NCBI GenBank assembly: GCA_022226955.1
Contig: CP092079.1
Span: 1,395,053 to 1,459,052, forward strand
From: Nitrospira sp.
GTDB taxonomy: Bacteria; Nitrospirota; Nitrospiria; Nitrospirales; Nitrospiraceae
Length of the DNA: 64,000 nt
Direction: 5' to 3'
A program made the position numbers and the translations under genes. Position 1 is the first letter of the stretch; each line of letters begins with the position of its first letter. The notes below the pieces were generated by a model. It made no database searches, was not told the DNA's origin, and saw nothing but the letters and a program-made list of their open reading frames with translations. Positions 44,347 to 53,423 of the stretch are shown here, piece after piece.

Positions 44347-44471
44347 GCAGGATGCTCAAAAAGGCTGTCCAGCAAGGCCGCAGCGAAGCACAGCGGCGAG
44401 GCGTACCCGCCGGTACGTTGAGCCGCGGCGCGATGCGAGAACGCCGCTGGCGGACTTTTTCAGCATCCTGC
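44347..44471 (+). repeat. Dispersed ~125-bp palindromic repeat, copy A
   Basis: The ends GCAGGATGCTCAAAAAG and CTTTTTCAGCATCCTGC are 17-base inverted repeats with one mismatch. Inside are CAGCAAGGCCGCAGCGA, a GTACC..GGTAC core and GAGAACGCCGC. It lies between the PstS-like gene and the IPT/TIG gene. Copies at 25520 and 58127 and a half copy at 28278 share the layout. Confidence 0.85.
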
Positions 44472-44495
44472 GAGATCTTCATCAAGGAGGTCCAT

Positions 44496-44960
44496 ATGCA
44501 GTCCCGGTTATTATTCGCGCTCTTCTTACTCTTCGGTTCATTCTCCATCCTTCCACTCTCATCCACCCAGGCCGTAGCGGAGGACAATAACGGCACCTTC
44601 GTCGATGGCGCAGGCTTTACGCTCTACGGCACAGAATCCATCAAGGGATCGGGCTCCGACAAAGTCGAGCACGATCCGGTCTGCGATCGAAGCAAGCGCC
44701 CCAAAATATTCAAGGTGGAACCGGACGAGGCCAAGCCTGGGCAAAAAGTGAAGATCTCGGGCGAGAATTTCGGAACCAAAGAATGCTTTCACGGCGTTGC
44801 CTTTAGCGCCGCTGGACCGACCAAGATCGACTATACCTTCGTCAACGACGCAACCATCGAAGCCACCGTGCCCGATGTGAAAGCCGGCATGTCGTTCATC
44901 GATGTCGTCGCCGGCGGCGGCAACGCCCGCTCCAAAGGATTCTTAGTCCAAGCCAAATAA
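44496..44960 (+). CDS. Secreted IPT/TIG-domain protein
   Basis: The ATG is 5 bases after AAGGAGG. The 154-residue product has a signal peptide (to about residue 28, AVAED). After a linker, a single IPT/TIG immunoglobulin-like domain follows: KIFKVEPDEAKPGQKVKISGENFG, then TIEATVPDVKAGMSFIDVVA. Two Cys in the linker and one in the domain are notable. Such domains bind sugars or proteins at the cell surface. A longer upstream frame would run through the repeat at 44347 and is rejected. Confidence 0.8.
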   Translation: MQSRLLFALFLLFGSFSILPLSSTQAVAEDNNGTFVDGAGFTLYGTESIKGSGSDKVEHDPVCDRSKRPKIFKVEPDEAKPGQKVKISGENFGTKECFHGVAFSAAGPTKIDYTFVNDATIEATVPDVKAGMSFIDVVAGGGNARSKGFLVQAK

Positions 44961-44964
44961 TCGA

Positions 44965-45000
44965 ATGCTGAAGAGGGAGAGTTCTCCCTCTTCAGCATTC
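44965..45000 (+). terminator. Strong hairpin after the IPT/TIG gene
   Basis: A perfect 17-bp stem (AATGCTGAAGAGGGAGA and its complement) with a 2-base centre lies 4 bases past the TAA. No T-run follows, but the stability and position indicate termination or 3' end protection. Confidence 0.75.
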
Positions 45001-45124
45001 TGAATCCGTTCTTCTCTCGCTGCCAATCTCTCGACAGGACTTTTGCGTCTATGCTAGGTTACGCGCTCTCTTGCGCCAGATTCGGCTCTGTGTGAGGTCT
45101 GCGGTGACCCAAGCCAGTTCTCGT

Positions 45125-46543
45125 ATGTTTAAGAAAATTTTAGTCGCAAATCGCGGCGAAATCGCCATGCGCATCATCCGCGCCTGCCGCGAACTGAATA
45201 TCGCCACGGCCGCGATCTATTCCGAAGCCGACTCGACTGGCATCTACGTCAAGAAAGCCGATGAGGCCTACCAGGTCGGCCCCGGGCCGGTGAAGGGGTT
45301 TCTCGACAAGCAACAGATCGTCGATGTGGCTCTGCGAATCGGGGCGGACGCCATCCATCCAGGGTACGGTTTTCTCGCTGAAAATGCGGAATTTGCCGAG
45401 CTGTGCCAGGCGTCGGGGATCACCTTCATCGGCCCCTCCCCGTCCGCCATCAATGCCATGGGCAGCAAAATCAAAGCCCGCGACCTCGCAAAAAAAATTG
45501 GCGTCCCGGTCGTCCCTGGCACTGAAGGCGGTGTCACGGACATCGAAGAAGCGCTGGCCTTTGCTAACGCAGCCGGCTATCCCGTCATGATTAAAGCCAG
45601 CTCCGGCGGCGGCGGGCGCGGGCTCCGTGTCGTCCGAACAGACGCCGAACTGCGCGAGAATATGGAAGTGGCCTCCCGCGAAGCGCTCGCCGCCTTCGGC
45701 GACGGTGCGGTGTTCATTGAAAAGTATGTCGAGCAACCCCATCACATTGAATTCCAAATCCTGGCGGACAAGCACGGCAATATCATCCATCTGAATGAAC
45801 GGGATTGTTCGATTCAACGCCGCCACCAGAAGCTCATCGAAATCGCCCCGTCGCTGATTCTGACTCCAGCCCTGCGAGCCGAAATGGGAGAAGCGGCCAT
45901 CAAAATCGCCAAAGCCGTTTCCTACGACAATGCCGGCACGGTCGAGTTCCTGCTCGACCAGGATGGCCGCTATTATTTCATGGAGATGAACCCGCGGATT
46001 CAGGTCGAACACACCGTCACGGAGCAGATTACCGCGATCGATATTGTGCGCAACCAAATCGTCATCGCCTCAGGCAAGCCACTGCCAATCCAGCAGTCGG
46101 ACGTCACCATTCAAGGCCATTCCATTCAATGCCGGATCAATGCTGAAGACCCGCGCAACAACTTCATGCCCTGTACCGGCACCATTACCGCCTACCTCTC
46201 GCCAGGTGGCATCGGCGTCCGCATCGACGGCGCGGTCTACAAAGATTACACCGTCCCTCCCTACTATGACGCGTTGCTCGCGAAGCTAACCGTCCGCGGA
46301 CGGACCTGGGAAGAAACCGTCAGCCGCATGCGCCGCTCGCTGGAAGAATATGTGCTGCGCGGCGTGAAGACCACGATCCCCTTTATGAAGGCGATCATGC
46401 AGGAAGAAGACTTCGTGGCCGGGCGGTTCGACACGTCATATCTGGACACGCACCAAGACCTCTACGACTACGACGACCAGGAACCGCCGGAAGACCTGGT
46501 CTTGGCGATTTCCGCGGCAATCGCCGCCTACGAAGGCCTGTAA
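45125..46543 (+). CDS. pycA: Pyruvate carboxylase biotin-carboxylase subunit
   Basis: Starting at MFKKILVANRGEIAMRI gives 472 residues, normal for a biotin carboxylase. It shows EADSTGIYVKKADEAY, the ATP-grasp glycine loop SSGGGGRGLRVV, EKYVEQPHHIEFQ, ERDCSIQRRHQKLIE and the catalytic EMNPRIQVEHTVTE. It carboxylates biotin with ATP and bicarbonate. The downstream gene encodes the matching carboxyltransferase with biotin domain, so the pair fits two-subunit pyruvate carboxylase rather than acetyl-CoA carboxylase. Confidence 0.9.
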   Translation: MFKKILVANRGEIAMRIIRACRELNIATAAIYSEADSTGIYVKKADEAYQVGPGPVKGFLDKQQIVDVALRIGADAIHPGYGFLAENAEFAELCQASGITFIGPSPSAINAMGSKIKARDLAKKIGVPVVPGTEGGVTDIEEALAFANAAGYPVMIKASSGGGGRGLRVVRTDAELRENMEVASREALAAFGDGAVFIEKYVEQPHHIEFQILADKHGNIIHLNERDCSIQRRHQKLIEIAPSLILTPALRAEMGEAAIKIAKAVSYDNAGTVEFLLDQDGRYYFMEMNPRIQVEHTVTEQITAIDIVRNQIVIASGKPLPIQQSDVTIQGHSIQCRINAEDPRNNFMPCTGTITAYLSPGGIGVRIDGAVYKDYTVPPYYDALLAKLTVRGRTWEETVSRMRRSLEEYVLRGVKTTIPFMKAIMQEEDFVAGRFDTSYLDTHQDLYDYDDQEPPEDLVLAISAAIAAYEGL

Positions 46544-46606
46544 CCGGTTCGTCCCAAGATACCCGGCAAACATGGGCACCACACTTCATAAGGGTACGTA
46601 ACGACG

Positions 46607-48565
46607 ATGGCGGCACGAAAAACAGCGAAGTCGAAGAAAGCGGCGGTCAAGAAACCCACTCGCGGACCGGTCGTGCGCACCTCGCGCACGAAGGCGGTTA
46701 ACCCGCCCGAGGTTCAACTCCAGCCGTCCCCAGGACACAAGGTCCTGATTACGGATGTCGCCCTTCGCGACGGACACCAATCCCTCCTCGCGACGCGCAT
46801 GCGCACCGAGGACATGCTGCCGATCGCGCAAAAACTGGACGCCGTCGGATACTGGTCTCTCGAAGTATGGGGCGGCGCCACGTTCGATACCTGCTTGCGT
46901 TTTCTCAAAGAAGATCCGTGGGAACGGCTGAGGGCGCTGCGGGCGGCCATGCCCAACACCCGGCTTCAGATGTTGCTGCGCGGACAAAATCTCGTGGGCT
47001 ACCGGCATTATGCCGACGACGTCCTGGAACAATTCATCGAACGGTCGGCCACCAACGGCATCGATGTCTTTCGCATCTTCGATGCGCTCAATGACGTCCG
47101 AAACATGGAGCGGGCCATTCGCGAAGTCAAAGCCTGCGGCAAGCATGTCGAAGCGGCGATCAGCTATACGGTCAGTCCCGTGCATACCGTGGACCGTTTC
47201 GTGCGCATGGCCAAGCAACTGGAAGATCTTGGCACCGATACCCTCTGTGTGAAAGACATGGCCGGCTTGCTGGAGCCGATGGAAGCCTATCGCCTCATCA
47301 AGCAACTGAAGAGCGCCGTGAAGGTGCCGATCCATCTGCACTCCCACTACACCTCCGGCATGTCCTCGATGTCCGCTCTCATGGCGATCCTCGGCGGGCT
47401 CGATATGCTCGACACCGCCATGTCGCCTTTAGCCGGCGGCACATCGCACCCGGCCACGGAAACGCTGGTGGCGTCCTTGAAAAACACACCTTACGACACC
47501 GGATTGGATCTGGCCACCTTCTTGCCGATCACCGAGCATTTCCGGACCGTGCGCCGCAAGTATCGCCAGTTTGAAAGCGATTTCACCGGGGTCGACGCCG
47601 AAATTCTGACCTCGCAAATCCCCGGCGGCATGCTGTCGAACCTGGCCGCGCAGTTGACGGAACAAGACGCGCTGGATCGCATGCGCGAAGTGCTCGACGA
47701 AGTGCCACGCGTTAGAAAAGACATGGGCTATCCGCCGCTGGTGACGCCAAGCAGCCAGATCGTCGGCACGCAAGCGACGCTGAACGTGCTGACCGGCGAA
47801 CGCTACAAGGTCATCACGACGGAAACGAAAAACTACTTCCTCGGACTTTATGGCCGCGCGCCCGGCCAGATCGATCGGGATATTCAGGCGCGCGCCATCG
47901 GCGATGAAGAACCGATCAAGACGCGTCCGGCCGACCGGCTGGAACCTGAGATGGAAACCAGCAAGAAGGAGCTGCCGGCATCGGCCAAGTCTGTGGAAGA
48001 CCACCTCTCCTTCGTGCTCTTCCCCGCTATTGCGCGCGATTTTTTCGAGGCTCGCGAAAAAGGCGAGCTGATCCCGGATCCGCTGGAAACCACGATGGCT
48101 AAAGGGCCCGCTGTGGCAGGCGAGCTGCACTTAGCGCCGATGGAATACAACATCACGGTCCACGGTGAAACCTACCACGTGAAACTCTCCGGCTCGGGCC
48201 GCAAAGTCGACGGGCGGAAACCCTACTACATCCGCGTGAACGACAAGCTGCAAGAAGTGTCGCTGGAGCCGATTCGGGAAGTGTTCGCCGGCGTGCCAGA
48301 GGCGCCTGACACCGGCGCGAGCTCAAAGCCCAAGCGGCCGCGCCCCGTCAAGCCTGGCGATGTCGCGCCGCCGATGCCCGGACGCGTCGTGAAAATCCTC
48401 GTTGCGCAAGACGATCACGTAAAAGCCGGCGATCCCCTCCTGATCATTGAGGCCATGAAAATGGAAAGCCGGGTTCCCGCGCCGATCGACGGCAAGGTCT
48501 CGGCCATCCTCGCGGCGGAAGGCGATAACGTGAAGACCGACGAGACCGTCATCCAGTTGGAATAA
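46607..48565 (+). CDS. pycB: Pyruvate carboxylase carboxyltransferase/biotin-carrier subunit
   Basis: The 652-residue protein has a Lys-rich N-terminus and the HMGL-like carboxyltransferase domain (DVALRDGHQSLLATRMRTEDM, GGATFDTCLRFLKEDPWERL, CVKDMAGLLEP, HLHSHYTSG metal-binding His pair). A conserved PYC_OADA linker and a C-terminal biotinyl domain follow, with Lys618 in EAMKME. The same architecture occurs in oxaloacetate decarboxylase alpha, but no beta or gamma sodium-pump subunit is nearby and pycA is adjacent. It probably supplies oxaloacetate to the reductive TCA cycle. Confidence 0.9.
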   Translation: MAARKTAKSKKAAVKKPTRGPVVRTSRTKAVNPPEVQLQPSPGHKVLITDVALRDGHQSLLATRMRTEDMLPIAQKLDAVGYWSLEVWGGATFDTCLRFLKEDPWERLRALRAAMPNTRLQMLLRGQNLVGYRHYADDVLEQFIERSATNGIDVFRIFDALNDVRNMERAIREVKACGKHVEAAISYTVSPVHTVDRFVRMAKQLEDLGTDTLCVKDMAGLLEPMEAYRLIKQLKSAVKVPIHLHSHYTSGMSSMSALMAILGGLDMLDTAMSPLAGGTSHPATETLVASLKNTPYDTGLDLATFLPITEHFRTVRRKYRQFESDFTGVDAEILTSQIPGGMLSNLAAQLTEQDALDRMREVLDEVPRVRKDMGYPPLVTPSSQIVGTQATLNVLTGERYKVITTETKNYFLGLYGRAPGQIDRDIQARAIGDEEPIKTRPADRLEPEMETSKKELPASAKSVEDHLSFVLFPAIARDFFEAREKGELIPDPLETTMAKGPAVAGELHLAPMEYNITVHGETYHVKLSGSGRKVDGRKPYYIRVNDKLQEVSLEPIREVFAGVPEAPDTGASSKPKRPRPVKPGDVAPPMPGRVVKILVAQDDHVKAGDPLLIIEAMKMESRVPAPIDGKVSAILAAEGDNVKTDETVIQLE

Positions 48566-48598
48566 ACCGATCGGCTGCATCCACATCCGGGGTCGTCT

Positions 48599-49531
48599 GT
48601 GCAGGCCTTCCTTCGCATCATCGCCGGTGGGATTTTCTGCATGCTCGCTACCTCCTGCGCCACACCCGACACCTTGCCGATCTGGTTCGAGGCCGTCGAA
48701 CACCTGCCCGTCAACAGCGTCACCGTCAATGGCCAGCGCATCGCCTACCTCGACCGAGGCACCGGCCCGCCCGTGGTCTTGATCCACGGATTCGGCGGAT
48801 CGATGTGGCAGTGGGAACATCAGCAGGCGGCGCTCGAACCGCACGTCCGGGTCATTACCCCGGATCTCCCAGGATCGGGCCTCTCCGATAAACCGGACAT
48901 CGCCTATACACCGGAAGAGATGCTGCAATTTCTGGTGGGATTCCTGGATGCCCTGCACATCCGCCAGGCCTCACTGGCAGGCAATTCCATGGGCGCAGGG
49001 CTCGCCATCGGCATGGCGTTAGATCATCCAGACCGGGTCTCGAAGCTGGTGCTAATCAGCGGGCTCCCGCCGCAGGTCATGGAACATTTGGCCAATCCCT
49101 CGATCAAGCGCGCGCTGACCACCAGCACGCCCTCCTGGCTCGTCTCGTTCGGGAACTGGCTGTTCGGCGGCCTCATGACCGACAAGATCCTCAAAGAGAT
49201 CGTCTACGATCACCGCTTGCTCACTCCGGCAGTCCTTGAACGATCGAATAGGAATCGCCAGCGCCCGGGGCTGATCAAACCGCTGTTGACTGTGGGCGCC
49301 AATCTGCCGGCATGGGAAGAGCGCTATGCACCGCGCATCGATACAATTTCTCATCCCACTCTGATTCTCTGGGGTGAAGAAGACCGCGTATTCCCCACGA
49401 AGGCCGGCGCACTCCTGCACAGCCTCATTCCGCAATCGACATTCACCGTCATCCCCAAGGCCGGCCATATTCCTCAATGGGAACAGCCGGACCTCGTGAA
49501 TGCAACGCTCCTGTCGTTTCTCCAACCTTGA
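48599..49531 (+). CDS. Alpha/beta-hydrolase lipoprotein
   Basis: A GTG start gives 310 residues with a lipobox (LATSCAT, Cys19). The alpha/beta-hydrolase fold is clear: oxyanion-hole HGFGGS, nucleophile elbow GNSMGAG, a later Asp in GEEDRVFPTK and the catalytic His in KAGHIPQWEQP. It sits in the membrane or outer membrane and hydrolyses an ester or C-C bond of unknown type; related enzymes act on lipids or meta-cleavage products. It is 33 bases after pycB. Confidence 0.82.
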   Translation: MQAFLRIIAGGIFCMLATSCATPDTLPIWFEAVEHLPVNSVTVNGQRIAYLDRGTGPPVVLIHGFGGSMWQWEHQQAALEPHVRVITPDLPGSGLSDKPDIAYTPEEMLQFLVGFLDALHIRQASLAGNSMGAGLAIGMALDHPDRVSKLVLISGLPPQVMEHLANPSIKRALTTSTPSWLVSFGNWLFGGLMTDKILKEIVYDHRLLTPAVLERSNRNRQRPGLIKPLLTVGANLPAWEERYAPRIDTISHPTLILWGEEDRVFPTKAGALLHSLIPQSTFTVIPKAGHIPQWEQPDLVNATLLSFLQP

Positions 49532-49598
49532 GCGTTCGACAACGGCAGGATATAATTTCCCCATTGTCTATCTTCCCCACACCACGATGGAGCGCCCG

Positions 49599-50264
49599 AT
49601 GATACGACGCAACCTTCACGCGCTTACGATCACTGTGCTCCTGACCAGCGGACTCGCCGGTTGCGGAAGCTCCGGCCGGCTTCTGGACTCAGGATTTGCC
49701 TATAAGGATTTGCCTGTCGCCGACGGCACGGTCGCCGCCGGGGAGGGCCATTCTGTCCTCTTCAAAGGCAGCCCCTTAATGCTGTCCGGCACCGGCATCA
49801 AAGTCGGAGATCAATTGCGGGACGTGAAACTGACGGGTCGAGACCTCACCCTGGTCAATATCGCCCAGACCGCCGGATCCGGAAAGGTCCGCATCATCAG
49901 CGTCGTCCCTTCGATCGACACGAAAGTCTGCGAACAACAGACTCATCAGCTCAGCGAAAAAAACCGCGGCCTGGACAAGATGGTCGAGCTCATCACCGTG
50001 AGCATCGACACCCCCTTCGCCCAAAAGCGCTTTGCGGAAGAGGCCAAGATTCGCAACGTCACGTTTCTCTCCGACTACCGCGGCGCCGATTTCGGCAAGG
50101 CCCATGGTCTTTTCCTGCGCGAGCCTTATTTCCTAACCAGAGCCGTCATGGTCGTCGATGCACAGAATGTGATTCGCTATTTGCAAATCACTCCGGAGCT
50201 CGCTCAGCTTCCCGATCTCGACGAAGCCTTCACATTCGCCCGCACCCTGGTCACCACCGGCTAA
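49599..50264 (+). CDS. tpx: Lipid-anchored thiol peroxidase (Tpx) without resolving cysteine
   Basis: The ATG chosen is 6 bases after GGAG and gives 221 residues. It has a lipobox (LAGC, Cys22), unlike usual cytosolic Tpx. The peroxidatic site is Cys111 in PSIDTKVCEQQT. In classical Tpx a resolving Cys follows SxDLPFAQxRFC; here that position is Ala146 (PFAQKRFAEE). It therefore should act as a 1-Cys enzyme, reduced by an outside thiol. The stop is followed after one base by sthA, a tight link to NAD(P)H balance. Confidence 0.88.
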   Translation: MIRRNLHALTITVLLTSGLAGCGSSGRLLDSGFAYKDLPVADGTVAAGEGHSVLFKGSPLMLSGTGIKVGDQLRDVKLTGRDLTLVNIAQTAGSGKVRIISVVPSIDTKVCEQQTHQLSEKNRGLDKMVELITVSIDTPFAQKRFAEEAKIRNVTFLSDYRGADFGKAHGLFLREPYFLTRAVMVVDAQNVIRYLQITPELAQLPDLDEAFTFARTLVTTG

Positions 50265-50265
50265 C

Positions 50266-51669
50266 ATGGCGAACTACGATCTCCTGGTCATCGGCACCGG
50301 CCCCGCCGGGCAAAAAGCCGCCGTGCAAGCGGCCAAACTCGGCAAGAAAGTCGGCATCATCGAGCGCAACGCCGCCGTCGGCGGCGTGTGCATCAACACC
50401 GGCACCATCCCCAGCAAATCGTTCCGCGAAGCCGTCCTCTATCTATCCGGTTTTCAGCAACGCACCCTCTACGGAGCGGGCTATCGCGTGAAAGACCGGA
50501 TCACGGTCGAAGATCTGGTCTTCCGGACCACCCATGTCAAAACGAATGAAATCCAGACCGTCCAGAATCAGCTGCGGCGCAACTCCATCGATATCATCTA
50601 CGGCACCGCCAGCTTCATAGACCCACACCGGCTGTGCGTGCGTCAGGGCTCCGAGACCGTCGAACATACCGCCCACTTCATCGTCATCGCCGTCGGCACC
50701 ACCCCGGCCAGGCCGCCCGAGATCCCGTTCGACACAACCTCCATCATCGACACCGACGGGCTCCTCGCCTTGAAACAAATTCCGCAGTCCATCGTGATCG
50801 TCGGCGGAGGCGTGATCGGCACAGAATACGCCTCGATGCTCGCCATGCTCGGCGTGCCGGTGACGCTCATCGACAAGCGGCCTCGGCTGCTCGAATTCGT
50901 GGATACGGAAATCATTGAGGAGCTGCAGCGGCAAATGAAGGAGATCGGCGTCACCCTGTATCACGAGGAAGAGGTTGTCGGCATTCAGAAGGAACCGGAC
51001 GGACAGGTGACCGTGACCTTGCAAAACGCCGCCCCCCTGTCGACCAGCACCTTGATGTATGCGATCGGGCGGGTCGGAGCCACTCGCGAACTTCAGCTCG
51101 AACGCATCGGTCTCACGCCGGACAGCCGCGGACGGCTGGCCGTCAATACGCACTTTCAAACCGCTGTTCCGCATATCTACGCCGCGGGCGACGTCATCGG
51201 CTTTCCCGCGCTCGCCTCCACATCGATGCAGCAAGGCCGCCATGCCGCGTGCCATGCCTTCGGCCAGCCGGATCGGACAGACACCGCGCTCCTTCCCTAT
51301 GGCATCTATTCGATCCCTGAAATTTCCATGGTAGGCCGCACCGCCGAAGACCTCACCCATGCCGGCATCCCATTTGGAGTGGGCATCGCGCGGTATCGTG
51401 AGATCGCCAGGGGGCAGATTATCGGCGATGAGACCGGCATGCTGAAGCTGCTCTTTCATCGGAAGACCAGAGAGCTTCTTGGGGTCCATATCATCGGGAA
51501 CGGCGCGACCGAATTGGTCCACATCGGACAGGCCGTCATGGCCTACCATGGAAAAATCGATTACTTCATCGATACCGTCTTCAACTATCCCACTCTGGCC
51601 GAATGTTATAAAGTCGCCGCATTGAACGGCATCAATCGGCTGCCACGCCCCTGGCTGCCCATCCCGTAA
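50266..51669 (+). CDS. sthA: Soluble pyridine nucleotide transhydrogenase
   Basis: The 467-residue flavoprotein has the FAD loop VIGTGPAGQKAAVQAAKLG, the NAD(P) loop VGGGVIGTEYASMLAMLG, and the dimer-interface end NYPTLAECYKVAALNG. In lipoamide dehydrogenase-like enzymes an active-site Cys pair follows GG; here the segment is GGVCINTGTIPSK with only one Cys, as in SthA. It interconverts NADPH and NADH. It is one base after the tpx stop. Confidence 0.88.
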   Translation: MANYDLLVIGTGPAGQKAAVQAAKLGKKVGIIERNAAVGGVCINTGTIPSKSFREAVLYLSGFQQRTLYGAGYRVKDRITVEDLVFRTTHVKTNEIQTVQNQLRRNSIDIIYGTASFIDPHRLCVRQGSETVEHTAHFIVIAVGTTPARPPEIPFDTTSIIDTDGLLALKQIPQSIVIVGGGVIGTEYASMLAMLGVPVTLIDKRPRLLEFVDTEIIEELQRQMKEIGVTLYHEEEVVGIQKEPDGQVTVTLQNAAPLSTSTLMYAIGRVGATRELQLERIGLTPDSRGRLAVNTHFQTAVPHIYAAGDVIGFPALASTSMQQGRHAACHAFGQPDRTDTALLPYGIYSIPEISMVGRTAEDLTHAGIPFGVGIARYREIARGQIIGDETGMLKLLFHRKTRELLGVHIIGNGATELVHIGQAVMAYHGKIDYFIDTVFNYPTLAECYKVAALNGINRLPRPWLPIP

Positions 51670-51696
51670 GCCACCCCCCTCGCATCAGGAGCTGCC

Positions 51697-52365
51697 ATGT
51701 CGTTTTCAAACCATCTCCGCAAGCTGGCTCAACCGATTTGGGAGGCCCAGCTGACCCATCCTTTCGTCATAGCCCTAGGAAACGGCACGCTGCCAGAGCG
51801 GAAGTTCAAATACTACATTCTGCAGGACGCTCGGTTTCTCGGCGACCTCGCGCGCCTGTTCGCCGCTGGCGCTGTCAACGCACCGGATTCAGAAAGCGCA
51901 CTCCGCTTCGCGAAGCTGGCTGAAGAGACCATCGTCGTCGAACGCAGCCTCCACGAAAGCTACGGCAAACAATGGAAGATGACGGCCAGGCAAATGACCT
52001 CTGTCCCCATGGCCCCGACTAACTATGCCTATACCCGCCACATGCTCAGCGTTGCCCATACCGGATCGGCCGTGGAGATTGCCGTCGTCGCCCTCCCCTG
52101 CGCCTGGATCTACTGCGTCGTCGGCCAGCATCTTCTAAAAAATGGACCGCCCAAGAAGAACCACCCCTATCGCAACTGGCTCATGCTCTACGCCTCGCCG
52201 GAATTCGCCGAAGTCCAGCAATGGATGCGAAAGAAAGTCGATCAGTGGGCCAAGACCGCAGGAGTGGAAGAGAAGCGCCGGATGGAAGAATCCTTCCTCA
52301 TCAGCTCGCGCTACGAATGGATGTTCTGGGACATGGCCTGGAATGAAGAACAGTGGCCGGTGTGA
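51697..52365 (+). CDS. tenA: TenA/thiaminase II family protein
   Basis: The 222-residue helical protein matches TenA: PIWEAQLTHPFVIALGNGTLPERKFKYYILQDARFL, the catalytic Cys135 in VALPCAWIY, and the C-terminal ESFLISSRYEWMFWDMAW with the conserved acid. TenA salvages the pyrimidine of degraded thiamine or breaks thiamine. A thiD gene lies 1.1 kb downstream in the same direction, which supports a salvage role. AGGAG lies 8 bases upstream of the ATG. No TPP riboswitch was seen. Confidence 0.9.
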   Translation: MSFSNHLRKLAQPIWEAQLTHPFVIALGNGTLPERKFKYYILQDARFLGDLARLFAAGAVNAPDSESALRFAKLAEETIVVERSLHESYGKQWKMTARQMTSVPMAPTNYAYTRHMLSVAHTGSAVEIAVVALPCAWIYCVVGQHLLKNGPPKKNHPYRNWLMLYASPEFAEVQQWMRKKVDQWAKTAGVEEKRRMEESFLISSRYEWMFWDMAWNEEQWPV

Positions 52366-52439
52366 AACATTCTCCAAACGCTCGTAACAAAAGCGCTCTA
52401 GACACTGATTTCAACGCGAGTATAATGGCCCCCACTCGC

Positions 52440-53408
52440 ATGATCAGACGATTCCTTACCATATCGGCGTTGCTGTCCTGCCTCCTGCTTTCCGGCCATG
52501 CGCTGGCGGCGGGCACCTATGAAGAAACTCTCAAGGCCCTGGCGGAGGGCGTGATTGCCGAATCCCTGAAGGCCAAGAAGGAACGGCTGGCCATTGTGGA
52601 CTTCACGGACTCCAAAGGCGTCGTCACGCCGATCGGACAATTTCTAGCAGAAGAACTCGGCACCCAACTTCTCGTCGCCGGAGATGTGCAAGTGGTGGAG
52701 CACAAGCTCGTCAGCTCGACATTAAAAAAGCGGCACATTACCCTCATCGATTCGACATCTCCCAAAATACTGAAGAGCATGGCCAAGGCCATTCGGGCCG
52801 ATGTGTTCGTCGTGGGATCATACATTGACTCGCCAGATGGCATTTTGGTCACGGCTAAGCTCCTCAGCCCGTCGAATGCACAGGCCATTGGGGCTGCCCG
52901 CGGCACCCTCCCAAAAATCGGACCGCTGGCCGAAATGGTCAAAGACGCCAATGCGCCCCCGGTCGTGAAGGCGGAGCCTCCGAAAGGACCGGTGACCCCG
53001 GAGGGATTGGGGTTCCATCGAAACGAATACTATGAGTTGGTGGTGCGAACGATGAGCCGGCAAGACAATCAAATCCGCATGGATCTGACGATTGAAAACC
53101 GGTCGCCACGCGATGTAAAACTGCTCTGCCTTTTACAGGATACGCTGCTGAAAGACGAACGAGGCGGACAATGGCTGCAAAGTGTGGAAGGCAATCGCGA
53201 AAGCCTCTGCACCAGAGGCATGGAACTCTCGCCGCGCGAGAAAGATCGGGCCGTGCTAACCTTTTCGGCGCCGGCCGATCAGCCAGCGGCCTCACAATTC
53301 ACGTTCGCCTTTCATGAGAAATCCCCGCGGCGCGATGCCGCATTTGTAATCGAAGGTCTGACGATTGAACCATCGACCGTAGCGCCCACCACCACAGTGA
53401 CTCCTTAA
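52440..53408 (+). CDS. Secreted FlgO-like protein
   Basis: Using MIRRFLTISA, the protein has 322 residues with a signal peptide to about residue 24 (an ATG 15 bases up is an alternative). Residues 25-170 match the FlgO / CsgG-like fold: ERLAIVDFTDSKGVVTPIGQFLAEELGTQLL, VVEHKLVSSTLKK, KAIRADVFVVGSYIDSPDGILVTAKL. A C-terminal beta-sandwich-like domain (200-310) with Cys pairs follows. The function is uncertain; relatives are periplasmic or outer-membrane accessory proteins. Confidence 0.75.
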   Translation: MIRRFLTISALLSCLLLSGHALAAGTYEETLKALAEGVIAESLKAKKERLAIVDFTDSKGVVTPIGQFLAEELGTQLLVAGDVQVVEHKLVSSTLKKRHITLIDSTSPKILKSMAKAIRADVFVVGSYIDSPDGILVTAKLLSPSNAQAIGAARGTLPKIGPLAEMVKDANAPPVVKAEPPKGPVTPEGLGFHRNEYYELVVRTMSRQDNQIRMDLTIENRSPRDVKLLCLLQDTLLKDERGGQWLQSVEGNRESLCTRGMELSPREKDRAVLTFSAPADQPAASQFTFAFHEKSPRRDAAFVIEGLTIEPSTVAPTTTVTP

Positions 53409-53423
53409 CGAATCGGAACACCC

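Noticed and set aside
51600-51697. Possible TPP riboswitch before tenA
   Set aside because: The gap between sthA and tenA is only 27 bases and lacks the CTGAGA and other conserved elements.
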